From Gemmatimonadota bacterium (GTDB lineage Bacteria > JBHIER01 > G020348925), in NCBI GenBank assembly GCA_020348925.1, contig CP070758.1:2906406-2970405 (forward strand): 64,000 nt of DNA. The letters run 5' to 3'. The number at the start of each line of letters is the position of its first letter. The first letter of the stretch is position 1. The translations under genes and the position numbers were made by a program. The notes under the pieces were generated by a model. That model was not told the DNA's origin. It ran no database searches and was given only the letters and a program-made list of their open reading frames with translations. Positions 1 to 8,354 of the stretch are shown here, piece after piece.

Positions 1-100
1 GCCAGCAAGGAAGCGTTCTCTTTGTGAAAAATGTGGTTGGCCAGCAAGGAAGCGTTCTCTTTGTGAAAAATGTGGTTGGCCAGCAAGGAAGCGTTCTCTT
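1..100 (+). repeat. 39-bp in-frame tandem repeat, about 2.6 copies, cut by the window edge
   Basis: Copies begin at 1, 40 and 79 and are identical through the full 39-base unit; the third matches for 22 bases and then runs into unique sequence. The unit is 13 codons, in frame with the prepilin gene, and each copy encodes the same GTG start candidate and the GQQGSVL prepilin-cleavage region. Because the window starts inside the array, its true length is unknown. A real expansion and an assembly artefact at a contig end are both possible. Confidence 0.9.
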
Positions 101-1283
101 ATTGATCTTCTTTTGTGCAACAATGGTATCGGTTCTCGGTTTGACGACGTTATATCTTGCAAATACTGAGTTAACCGAATCCAGTAAAAAATATGAAATG
201 TCAAAGGCATTCTATTTGGCTGAAGGTGGTCTTCAGCGAGCTTTCCATAATATGAATTCCGGTATTGAGAATGGTTGGAGTGATGAAATTGCTGGAACGG
301 ATGGGACGATCGGAACTGAAGATGACGGTATATTAAACTTCGGTCGCCGTGTAGACTGTTATTCCTCTAACGGAACAATCGAATCAGAAGAAGATGATTG
401 TTCACAGCCATATTATTTGGGATGTTACGAGGTTCGTGTTGAAGACGGCCGTGATGATGAACAAAGAACCGGTGTCTGCAACAGGGCCATTCTTCGATCG
501 ACCGGGATTTCAACGCAGAATTTTAGAAAATCCCTTGAAGCTGAAATTGAAATATTCGAATTGCCGTGGCCCCCGGCGGTGGTATTCCTGGTTCCAGGTT
601 TGAATGGAACATACCCAAATCCGACCTTCAACGGTCAATCGTGGATGATTGATGGAAATGATCGGAGGCCGGATGGCACTCCTGATGGAACACCTGGGAC
701 GGGAAGCCCGATTCTCGGGATTGCCAGTAACGTATCGGTCAATCCGGTTCTTTCCTCGTTAGCAGAAAATGAATTGGATCAGGTGAGGGGAGCCGATTTC
801 GATGAAACGACCGATCCTATCATTCCAAGCGTTCGGCAAGTCGACCTGATCGTGAATTTATATGAAACGGTGGATTATTTGAAAGGCATTGCCGACAACA
901 ATGTCGTGTCAGGAACCTATTCTCAATTTACAGGTGAATATGGAAACTCCGACAATTACCAGGTGACTTACTGCAGTGGTGATCTTCATTTGAGTGGGCG
1001 GATCGAAGGATACGGTGTTCTTGTCGTCGATGGACATTTGACCTTGAGCGGTCAGGGTACCTGGAACGGCTATATATTTTGCACAGAAGGAGCGGAGTTT
1101 ACTGGTGGTGGAAGACCTTTTCATTTATACGGAGCTATGATTCTCGGAACTCCATCAGGTGGGGATCGCAAAGCAAATTTCACATGTTCGGGACAAGCAG
1201 ATCTTTACTATTCACAGGAAACGGTTGAAGAAGCAAGAACGAATCTCCGAGCCGCCACGTATACCTATTGGAGCGAGTTATAA
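24..1283 (+). CDS. PilX-like prepilin / minor pilin
   Basis: The N-terminus has a type III (prepilin) signal: a short leader ending in QQG, then a hydrophobic helix SVLLLIFFCATMVSVLG and the motif SKAFYLAEGG that is typical of PilX_N proteins, in which the helix builds the pilus or pseudopilus. The rest (about 330 residues) is a secreted passenger. Its end (about residues 320-395) has the repetitive pattern DLHLSG / GVLVVDG / LTLSG / WNGYIF / GAMILG, the short beta-helix end seen in many long PilX-type proteins. The frame is open to the left edge. GTG codons at 24 and 63 both lie in the tandem repeat, so the true start is uncertain; 63 gives the most normal leader and anything upstream repeats it. 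It probably acts in a type IV pilus or type II secretion-like fibre, but no sister pilin genes are visible to confirm this. Confidence 0.75.
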   Translation: MKNVVGQQGSVLFVKNVVGQQGSVLLLIFFCATMVSVLGLTTLYLANTELTESSKKYEMSKAFYLAEGGLQRAFHNMNSGIENGWSDEIAGTDGTIGTEDDGILNFGRRVDCYSSNGTIESEEDDCSQPYYLGCYEVRVEDGRDDEQRTGVCNRAILRSTGISTQNFRKSLEAEIEIFELPWPPAVVFLVPGLNGTYPNPTFNGQSWMIDGNDRRPDGTPDGTPGTGSPILGIASNVSVNPVLSSLAENELDQVRGADFDETTDPIIPSVRQVDLIVNLYETVDYLKGIADNNVVSGTYSQFTGEYGNSDNYQVTYCSGDLHLSGRIEGYGVLVVDGHLTLSGQGTWNGYIFCTEGAEFTGGGRPFHLYGAMILGTPSGGDRKANFTCSGQADLYYSQETVEEARTNLRAATYTYWSEL

Positions 1284-1859
1284 TTGCGATTGATTTTGCG
1301 AGTCATGAAGTCTCGTCAATAGATAAAAAGCAGACAGAGAATAGTAAAGAACTTCGAGAATACATGCTGAACGGGATTGGATTTGCCTGTACAGGTTGCG
1401 TTCCCTGCTGTCCATTATTTCATTCGAGTTGGAAGCGTCGGAGAGCCTGAAACGGGATCTGAATGAACTTGAGAATGAGATGGATCGAAAATTGTTGTTA
1501 GGAGATATCCCTTAAGATACGCCGACGCCCTGAACCTCCGTGATAAGCATGTTCACAAACCCATCTACTACTCAAAAGTCAGGATGAATACAGGTTTTGA
1601 ACTTTGTTCCACGCCATCTTCTGCGATTAGAGGCTCTGTCATTCCGAAATTATCCCGAAATCGCCCGAATGGAGAATCTGCTCCGTCAATTATGGGGATC
1701 CCCGATACGTCGGGCCAGAACGACAATTCATGAATAAAGCGGGTTATAATATCAGATAGTCGGTGTGCTATGCCTTTCAGCAGTTTTTATAGGCTGCGCA
1801 CTTAAGTTCTTCGGAGTGAATCAAGCTCTAAGGGGAACAAGACGAGGGAGGAGACTACC
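1284..1859. other. Intergenic stretch without a convincing gene
   Basis: No ORF here has both a ribosome site and protein-like sequence. A short frame ending at 1513 (reading FELEASESLKRDLNELENEM) looks like a coiled-coil fragment but is stopped upstream, so at most it is a gene remnant. At 1636-1725 the text resembles a degenerate dispersed intergenic repeat: it opens with CTGTCATTCCG, which recurs at 21567, and contains the small hairpin CCCGA-TACG-TCGGG. The region separates the converging prepilin gene (+) and the operon ending at 1860 (-). No terminator was recognised. Confidence 0.4.
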
Positions 1860-2747
1860 TTACAGCGCAGCCAGGGATTGGACCTTTTCCGCTAAGAGAA
1901 TGAGGTACTCGAAATAGTCGTCGACGTAGGCGTATTCGATAATGAAGGGTGTTCCCAGAGGTGGCAGATCCTCGGCGGTGATAAAGACATCCCCGCCCTC
2001 ACCCCAGGCGTATATGACCTCATAGTCGGCGCTGCCGAGCGTATCCGAGACTGATAAGATGGAGATGACATTTCCGACGCGTGTTGAGAAGATCAACGTA
2101 CCCCACGATAACCAGGAGGAAAATTCAATTCTCGTGGAATCTATGGTCGCGACCGTTTCGACAACAGTTGTGTAAGGGATGATTGCAGGGGGAGGAAATG
2201 TCGGATCGACGGCCTTCACCTCGACGTGCGAAAGGAAGAACTCTCCAATATTATAAAGACAGCGGGCGTTAATGACGTGGATATCCTCGGCCGTTATGGT
2301 TGGGTCGTGGGTGAAGGTATACTCTTTTCCATTTTCCTCGGCGATGTTGAGTGCTTCCCAGCCGGAAAAGATGGCCAGGACATCCTCGTTTTGCGTCATG
2401 TAGATGGCGGCCAAGCCGGCATAGGCATCGGCCGCCAAATCGGGTTCCACCTCCCGCAAGGGCAGGAGAAACTGGAAATAGTCGATGGCTGCGGAGAATT
2501 CGCCCTGCTTGAAAAGACTCCAGCCCATTCCGTTGTACGCGTCGTAGCACGATGCATCCTGGCTGATGGCCGATTCGAACTGTCGAACCGCCGATGCATA
2601 TTTGCCAGTCGTAAAGTCGGTCCAGCCGGCCTGAACCTTCGAGTCCACGGAAGGCGGAGCAATAATGTGCACCTCCTGATCCTTCGAGCAGCCGCAAAGA
2701 CTACCGATAACCAGGCACGCTATTATGCTGACATGTTTTCTCTTCAT
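1860..2747 (-). CDS. TPR-repeat lipoprotein
   Basis: The signal peptide MKRKHVSIIACLVIGSLCGC ends in a lipobox with Cys20, so this is an exported lipoprotein. Residues about 35-125 form two or three tetratricopeptide repeats (AGWTDFTTGKYASAVRQFE, YNGMGWSLFKQGEFSAAIDY, AYAGLAAIYMTQNEDVLAIF), a protein-protein interaction scaffold. The C-terminal half is beta-rich and not recognised. It is the last gene of the six-gene minus-strand operon, only 10 bases after the PorV-like gene, which suggests a periplasmic partner of that barrel or of the TonB receptor. Function beyond scaffolding is unknown. Confidence 0.75.
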   Translation of the reverse strand: MKRKHVSIIACLVIGSLCGCSKDQEVHIIAPPSVDSKVQAGWTDFTTGKYASAVRQFESAISQDASCYDAYNGMGWSLFKQGEFSAAIDYFQFLLPLREVEPDLAADAYAGLAAIYMTQNEDVLAIFSGWEALNIAEENGKEYTFTHDPTITAEDIHVINARCLYNIGEFFLSHVEVKAVDPTFPPPAIIPYTTVVETVATIDSTRIEFSSWLSWGTLIFSTRVGNVISILSVSDTLGSADYEVIYAWGEGGDVFITAEDLPPLGTPFIIEYAYVDDYFEYLILLAEKVQSLAAL

Positions 2748-2757
2748 CGTTCCGTTC

Positions 2758-3753
2758 TCAGAAATGGATGTTCATGGATACTCGTTGGACCCCGTCCAAA
2801 ACACCGTAATCGGTGTATGCGTAGTCGATATCGATGGTACCGAGAGAACTCGCTTCGAAGTGAAACCCGGCCCCGTAGCTCATGCCCCTCGTGTCGTGCC
2901 CTGAGGAGTACCCGCTCCTGAGAGCGAGCCCCTCCGCCAATCGATATTCGGCTCCGAAGTTGAGCATCTCGACGTTGTCCCTGGGATGGATGGCATCGAT
3001 GGTGGCCAGCAGGTGGTGCCCGTTCATGGTGGCAACCTCGTAGGACATGCCCACTTTGAACGTCATGGGAAGGTGATAGGGATTATAGTTTCTTTTTTCC
3101 GAGAGAAGGGTTCCGTTGTCGTAATTCTGATACTCTCCGTCCAAGGAGAGAGGCTGTCCGAAATTGAGAACGACGGCCCCGAATTTCAAGGACCGGTACC
3201 CTGTGTCGTCTTGCATTCCCGCGTCGAAACAGAAGGCCTCGGCCCGTCGCTCTTCCAATCGTTCCCCCACATATTTGACCGTTGCACCCATACTGAAACG
3301 ATCGGTGACCCTTTTGGCATAGGTCAACCCAAGCATAAAGTTTGACGTTGTGAACATTTCGCCTGTGCCGTCCTGCTGCTCGACCGTGGTCACTTCCATT
3401 TCACCGGAGGAGAGATTGGAGAAACTCAGACCGAAGGTACCGTAATCTCCCAGGGAGGTCATGAACGCTGCCGCATTGAGATCCACGTCGGCGATCCACG
3501 AGGCGCGATGGAGCATAATATGAGTTCCCTCGGTATTGACCGCGTTGGCCGGATTCCAAAAAAGGGCTCCGGCTCCAAGGTTGTCCACGGCCACACAGGC
3601 TTCACCCATGCCCACCGCCCTGGCGTCAACTCCGATCTTGAGGAACTGCGCACCAGCCGTCCCGACCCGGGCGAACTGCTGGGCCTGAGCCGAACTAAAA
3701 AGTGTCAATGCTGCGAGAAAAACGAATTTCTTTGTTAATCTCATTCTAATCAT
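2758..3753 (-). CDS. PorV/PorQ-family outer-membrane beta-barrel
   Basis: After a signal peptide ending AQAQ, the mature start (FARVGTAGAQFLKIGVDARAVGMGEA) is the signature of the PorV/PorQ (UPF0164) family. It is followed by the LFWNPA motif and alternating amphipathic strands, and ends in a C-terminal aromatic (MNIHF), as expected of a BAM-inserted barrel. In Bacteroidota PorV is the outer-membrane protein that receives type IX cargo from the translocon; many FCB bacteria carry several paralogues next to TonB receptors. The ATG at 3753 was chosen because it has an AGGA just upstream; the ATG at 3777 has none. It lies in an operon with a sorting-tail protein and a TonB receptor, fitting a surface export or anchoring role. 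A role in secretion is inference. Confidence 0.82.
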   Translation of the reverse strand: MIRMRLTKKFVFLAALTLFSSAQAQQFARVGTAGAQFLKIGVDARAVGMGEACVAVDNLGAGALFWNPANAVNTEGTHIMLHRASWIADVDLNAAAFMTSLGDYGTFGLSFSNLSSGEMEVTTVEQQDGTGEMFTTSNFMLGLTYAKRVTDRFSMGATVKYVGERLEERRAEAFCFDAGMQDDTGYRSLKFGAVVLNFGQPLSLDGEYQNYDNGTLLSEKRNYNPYHLPMTFKVGMSYEVATMNGHHLLATIDAIHPRDNVEMLNFGAEYRLAEGLALRSGYSSGHDTRGMSYGAGFHFEASSLGTIDIDYAYTDYGVLDGVQRVSMNIHF

Positions 3754-3787
3754 AAAATCCTGACGGATAAACTCCATGGTTAGAGAC

Positions 3788-4627
3788 TTATCTCATAATC
3801 ACAAACTTGCCAATCTTTTTCTCGCTCTCAGTTTGAACGACATAGTAATAGAGACCGCTGACGACGAACTGGTCGTTTCTTGAGATCAAATTCCACATCT
3901 CAGAGTCAGTGCCGCTGTCGTGAATAATGGTCTCAACCAAATCCCCCTCAAGGCTATAAATGGAAATCACTGCCGCGGGCGGCAGGTTGGTGAACATGAT
4001 CTTGTCTTCGTAGCGGACCTCGAAAAGGGACGTCGCTTTGTATGGATTCGGGACGACTTTTACATCGGCCAAACCCGACTTGTCATGTCCCGTCTCATAT
4101 CGTTTCGTTGGATATACGGCGATGGGGGTGCCGTCGTCCTTCTTCATGTAATTGTCTCTTTCCGTCTCGACATGGGGATGTCCATAGGCGGTGACGGTGT
4201 AAAAGTAGGGTAGTCCATTAATGGGTCGTGAAATGTCCCGATCAAGAAATGTTCCGCCTGAGTCCGTATAGGAATGCGTTATCGGGGGTAAATCCACCCG
4301 CAATCCGTTATTCAGCGTATCGCCCTTTTCATCGATGACGTAGACGCTGTCATCGGAATTGTCGAAGGCGGCGATAAGGTGCCACTCTTCGATCGTATAT
4401 TGAGCCCGATAGATCCGATAGCCTATGAACAGGTTGTTCGACTCCAGGGGATTATCCATGGTTTCGGCCCTGTTGTCCCAGATCAATTTTATTCCGCCGT
4501 CCACAGGGCTGTAGAACAGCTGTGGTGCCAAGAGGCTGGGGGGCTGGGCCGTCGCGTTCCCCTGGAAAAGAAAGAGGAGAAACCCGAGGATGATAGAGGA
4601 TCTTAATATTTTCAATCGGTTGTCCAT
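3788..4627 (-). CDS. Secreted protein with fibronectin-like region and C-terminal sorting domain
   Basis: A signal peptide (MDNRLKILRSS then a hydrophobic stretch to ATAQ) is followed by a region beginning APQLFYSPVDGGIKLIWDNRAE, a fibronectin type III-like strand pattern with YRIYRAQ and YFYTVTAYG. The last about 85 residues (VKVVPNPYKATSLFEVRY...GLYYYVVQTESEKKIGKFVIMR) are the FlgD-like/T9SS-type sorting tail, with PNPY in place of PNPF. ATG 4627 was chosen for its AAGGTGA site and signal peptide; the frame is open up to 4768, inside the preceding gene. Its start resembles the sequence at the end of the partial gene 62426-64000 (VRLIWDDRSE), which also follows a TonB receptor, so the two may be a conserved companion type. 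Precise function unknown. Confidence 0.7.
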   Translation of the reverse strand: MDNRLKILRSSIILGFLLFLFQGNATAQPPSLLAPQLFYSPVDGGIKLIWDNRAETMDNPLESNNLFIGYRIYRAQYTIEEWHLIAAFDNSDDSVYVIDEKGDTLNNGLRVDLPPITHSYTDSGGTFLDRDISRPINGLPYFYTVTAYGHPHVETERDNYMKKDDGTPIAVYPTKRYETGHDKSGLADVKVVPNPYKATSLFEVRYEDKIMFTNLPPAAVISIYSLEGDLVETIIHDSGTDSEMWNLISRNDQFVVSGLYYYVVQTESEKKIGKFVIMR

Positions 4628-4656
4628 CGTTTCAATTTCACCTTCGCCCGTCATAC

Positions 4657-5802
4657 CTATGGATAGAGTCTTCCAAATTTGTAAATGTACTGTGTTGGCC
4701 CCCCCACGGAGTTGATACCTTCCCAGGAATCCCGGAAGCAGCCCCATAAATATCCGTTGCCCCAGCAAATCTGGTAGGGAGCATGAGGCCGGATCAACTC
4801 TTCATAGACGTAGTACCCAAGCACGTGGAGGTTCTCATCCAGCATGTACAAGCGATGAGTCCCGCGGGAGTTGAGCCAGAATTTCTCACCGTCCCAGGCT
4901 ATTCCGGTGGGGTTTACGATACCATCGTCGATCTCCTGTGTGGGAAAGGTCTCAGCCACGGAGAGGTTCCCGGAGTGCCGATGAATGACATCATTGTCCG
5001 GATTTCTACTCAATGTATGAAAGTAATCATAAGATCCTGGAGAACAGGACCATAAATGTCGTCCATCCCATGTAATATCCCAGATGTCGCCTGTTGAAGT
5101 TACGTCAGAGGGCAGTTTAAAGGATGTCTTTATCAGCGCGGTGTCGCCGGGGGTGAGAATGAGCTCGTAAAACGTGTCCTTGCGATCATCGTATGTGATC
5201 AGATAGTTCTGATGCCACTCCAGTCCCAGAGGGGCTATGTAAAAATTGCCTTTCGGCGTTGGGAAGTTTGGCAAGAAGAACGTATCGACCACAGACATAT
5301 ATGAGTCATAATTGTGAGCAAATATGACCTTGTCCATGGAGTCGGCTGACCATAGATTGGAACCAAGCCAGACGACCCCCTGTGGGCTGAAGGAGCCCCA
5401 CATGCCGGGGTTGTATATATCCTCAGCATAATAGATCTTTCCGAGGGAAACACTTTCGACTCGAATCGTGTCGATTTCGGAGCTCGCAAAGACGGAGATT
5501 CCGGTGGAATAGGTCACAAAGAAGTCTTTTGTTATGGTGATGGTATAATCATATCCGTTCGGATTACCCAAAACGTGGGGAAAAATATATGTACCGGTGC
5601 TGTCGGTGGTGTCGATCTCACTATTCAGGAAAACGAGTGCGCCACTGAGCGGAGTGCCGTCTGCTGAGTTGAGGACCTGACCCTTAAGCGGATAGTTGGG
5701 TTCCTCGGATGGGAAATAATCATGGTGCTGTTCCTGCCAGCAGGAGACCAAGAGACAGAGGGACAGCATAAGAAATCCGATCAGCACTTTTCTTTTCATC
5801 AT
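4657..5802 (-). CDS. Lipoprotein with carboxypeptidase-regulatory-like domain and propeller-like body
   Basis: The leader MMKRKVLIGFLMLSLCLLVSC ends in a lipobox (Cys21). Residues about 36-120 read PLKGQVLNSADGTPLSGALVFLNSE, a CarboxypepD_reg-like beta-sandwich. The remainder has repeated W-D/W-G strands (GVVWLGSNLWSADS, DITWDGRHLWSC, GIAWDGEKFWLNS, QICWGNGYLWGC) spaced at about 60-80 residues, which suggests a small beta-propeller. It follows the TonB receptor by 13 bases, the place normally held by a SusD-like or other surface lipoprotein partner, but it is not SusD-like. A substrate-binding accessory lipoprotein is plausible, unproven. Confidence 0.68.
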   Translation of the reverse strand: MMKRKVLIGFLMLSLCLLVSCWQEQHHDYFPSEEPNYPLKGQVLNSADGTPLSGALVFLNSEIDTTDSTGTYIFPHVLGNPNGYDYTITITKDFFVTYSTGISVFASSEIDTIRVESVSLGKIYYAEDIYNPGMWGSFSPQGVVWLGSNLWSADSMDKVIFAHNYDSYMSVVDTFFLPNFPTPKGNFYIAPLGLEWHQNYLITYDDRKDTFYELILTPGDTALIKTSFKLPSDVTSTGDIWDITWDGRHLWSCSPGSYDYFHTLSRNPDNDVIHRHSGNLSVAETFPTQEIDDGIVNPTGIAWDGEKFWLNSRGTHRLYMLDENLHVLGYYVYEELIRPHAPYQICWGNGYLWGCFRDSWEGINSVGGPTQYIYKFGRLYP

Positions 5803-5815
5803 AACTCACACAGTG

Positions 5816-8335
5816 TTAAAAACGTAAATCCATACCCAATCGAATTCGGCGGCCGAGATCAAGGGCGCCCGGGTCTTTTAGGATCCCTCCTGGTATACCC
5901 TGCGCGTCGACCCACAACATGTTCTTCGAATCAAGTGCGTTGCGTAATTCTAACAAAAAAGAGACTGTTATATTGTCGAAGGAAAAATCCTTGTTGACTT
6001 TGAGGTCCAAATAATCGGTGGACTCCATTCGCGCATCGTTTGGCTTTGTATAATATCCGGTGTCCTTTGTATATGGTAAGGGACTGTTCCATTGCCACAG
6101 GAGACTGATGCCCCAATCGTCCTCCTTTCGAACGTCGAGATCCACAACGAGCTTATGCCTTTGATCCCAGGAGAGAAAGTATTCCCCGATGGGAACTTGA
6201 TAGCCTTTATTCAGCCAGTCGTATCCCTCCCGCTCGCTGGAGCCTGTGCCCTGTGCCATCATGTATGTGTAGCTTATTTTACCCGCGAGAAATTTTCCGT
6301 GCCGTTTCTCCAGATACGTTTCGACTCCGTGGATGTTCACGTGAGCCACATTGACATACTGAGTGTAGCCCCCTTGTCCATCCTCGTTCTGAGGGAGATA
6401 CGTCTTCGTATCGATGAGATTGGAAACATCTTTATTGAAGAGCGTGATATTGAAGAGGTAGTTTTCCTGAAAGCGGTGTTTGAAGCCTGCCTCGAAGGCG
6501 ATGGTTTGGGCCGGTTTCAAATCCGGGTCCCCGGCCAGCGGCGAGAAGCCGTCGGCGTTGTACTGCAAATTTGTATAGAGATACTTGAAGGAAGGGATCT
6601 GAAAAAAGTAGCCGTAGTTGAGATGGACTTGGTCGTTTTCAGTGATGGCGATCGATACTCCCAAACGGGGGCTGATTTGTTGTTTTAAACTTGCGGCCAC
6701 GCGTTTGTTATTTTTAACCACGAAACCGCCTTCATCACTCTGGATGGTCGTATCCTGCTCAACGGCCGGACGGGAAGCAGTAGGATTGAAGAAGTCGTAT
6801 CGGAGTCCGAGATTGGCGACCAATCCCAGATATTCGATCTTGTCCTGAAGGTATATCGATCCCTCTTTCGGGTAGTAATGGTATTCTGTATCGTAAATGT
6901 TATATTGAGGAAAACGCCAGTCTGAGGTTTCGGTTGTGTCGTGTTTGACATCTTTCAGGTATAAGTAATAGTGGATGAATTCAAAGCCTGATTTGAACTG
7001 GTGATGAGGTGTGATCTGACTTGTGCCTTCCACTTTGGCTGTGGTGATGACCTCCTTGTGATCCTGCCACCACATCTTATCTTCGGATATGCGCCACTCT
7101 CCGTCGGTGTCCACGCTGGGGAAGTCGTATTCAAGAGTTCCCTTTCCAAAGACCGACTTGAGGACAAAGAACTGGCTCAGCTTCACGGTATAGAACGTAT
7201 GGGGATTGAGCGTATGGGTGAGGATCGTCGCCACCTGGTAGCTCTTTTTGCTCTGTGGAGGAAGACCATCAAGGTTCTCCTTCCAATAGTACCACCAGTG
7301 TTCGTATTCTATCCAGTCCCACATGGAGATCAGGCCCTGTAAGTTCAACTTGAGGGCATCGGATAAGCGGTAGGAGATCTTACCCAAACCGCTCTGTTTC
7401 TTGGTGTCCGGATCGGCGAAGACCTGGCTCTTGTAACCGAGCACCTCTCTTCGCCAGCGGGCAAAGGGATACTGGATGTTCCAGGAGAGGAGGTAACTGG
7501 CTCTGTGATTCACCGGTCCACCGAGAAAGAGCTCACCGTAATTCTCGTCGTCAACAGGACGATCCTTAAAGTAGTTATGATGGCCGGTTAATCGGTCGGA
7601 ATAGACGGAAAGCTGACCGTGATGCTTCGATCCGCCCTCCTTGGTGACCACATCGACCACACCGGACATGGCCCGACCGTATTCGGCGTTAAAGCCGCCG
7701 GTTTGGATACTCACTTCAGTGATCGCGTTTTGCGGGATCTCTGATCCGGCCTCGCCTTCAAGGGCTTCTTGAATCGGAATGCCATCGACCAAATAGATGA
7801 CTTCGGATTTTCTTCCCCCGCGGAAGTGTCCCCCCGCCACACCGGGTTGAATATCGACCACCTCGTGAAAGGACCGGACAGGCTTGTGGTTCAGGTCGTG
7901 ACTTGAGACGAAGTGCGTGGAGGACGTTATGTCCTTTTGAATGAGAGGCTGTTCCGCTGAGACGGTGATCTCCTCGAACTCGAGAACAGTGGGCGATAGG
8001 GCGAAATCCAACGTCGTCCGCAGATCGATACTTATTCTCACGTTCTCTCTGGTCTCTGCTACAAATCCCATCATACTTGCCCGGACCTTATACATTCCCG
8101 GGGGGACGTTGTTGATGAGAAAGAATCCCTTCGGATCGACTATGGTGCCGAAGTTCGTTCCCAGGATGACAATATTCGCGCCTATCAACGACTTCCCATC
8201 ATCCTTGTTGGTGACCGTTCCGGCGAGCGTTCCCGTGACTCCGGCAAAGACATGATCGAGGAAGCCGGTGCTCAGGATACAACACAAAGAGATCGTACTC
8301 CATAGTACTGTCTTTTTTATAGCGTCGACGCTCAT
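5816..8335 (-). CDS. TonB-dependent outer-membrane receptor
   Basis: This 839-residue protein has the standard order: signal peptide, CarboxypepD_reg-like domain (about 32-115; GTLAGTVTNKDDGKSLIGAN and MYKVRASMMGF), a TonB-box-like segment (EEITVSAEQP), a plug domain (about 125-235; GGRKSEVIYLVDGIPIQE, TGGFNAEYGRAMSGVVDVVTKEG) and a beta-barrel to the C-terminus, which ends in Phe (GMDLRF). It transports an unknown large or scarce substrate through the outer membrane using proton-motive force via TonB. It is second in the operon, 19 bases after the metalloprotease-like gene and 13 before the lipoprotein gene, so these probably form one surface complex. Substrate cannot be told from sequence. 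Confidence 0.92.
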   Translation of the reverse strand: MSVDAIKKTVLWSTISLCCILSTGFLDHVFAGVTGTLAGTVTNKDDGKSLIGANIVILGTNFGTIVDPKGFFLINNVPPGMYKVRASMMGFVAETRENVRISIDLRTTLDFALSPTVLEFEEITVSAEQPLIQKDITSSTHFVSSHDLNHKPVRSFHEVVDIQPGVAGGHFRGGRKSEVIYLVDGIPIQEALEGEAGSEIPQNAITEVSIQTGGFNAEYGRAMSGVVDVVTKEGGSKHHGQLSVYSDRLTGHHNYFKDRPVDDENYGELFLGGPVNHRASYLLSWNIQYPFARWRREVLGYKSQVFADPDTKKQSGLGKISYRLSDALKLNLQGLISMWDWIEYEHWWYYWKENLDGLPPQSKKSYQVATILTHTLNPHTFYTVKLSQFFVLKSVFGKGTLEYDFPSVDTDGEWRISEDKMWWQDHKEVITTAKVEGTSQITPHHQFKSGFEFIHYYLYLKDVKHDTTETSDWRFPQYNIYDTEYHYYPKEGSIYLQDKIEYLGLVANLGLRYDFFNPTASRPAVEQDTTIQSDEGGFVVKNNKRVAASLKQQISPRLGVSIAITENDQVHLNYGYFFQIPSFKYLYTNLQYNADGFSPLAGDPDLKPAQTIAFEAGFKHRFQENYLFNITLFNKDVSNLIDTKTYLPQNEDGQGGYTQYVNVAHVNIHGVETYLEKRHGKFLAGKISYTYMMAQGTGSSEREGYDWLNKGYQVPIGEYFLSWDQRHKLVVDLDVRKEDDWGISLLWQWNSPLPYTKDTGYYTKPNDARMESTDYLDLKVNKDFSFDNITVSFLLELRNALDSKNMLWVDAQGIPGGILKDPGALDLGRRIRLGMDLRF

Positions 8336-8354
8336 GTCATTGTTCTTCCTCGTA

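Noticed and set aside
1268-1450. 60-codon ORF after the prepilin gene
   Set aside because: It overlaps the end of the prepilin gene in another frame, has no ribosome site and no recognisable sequence.
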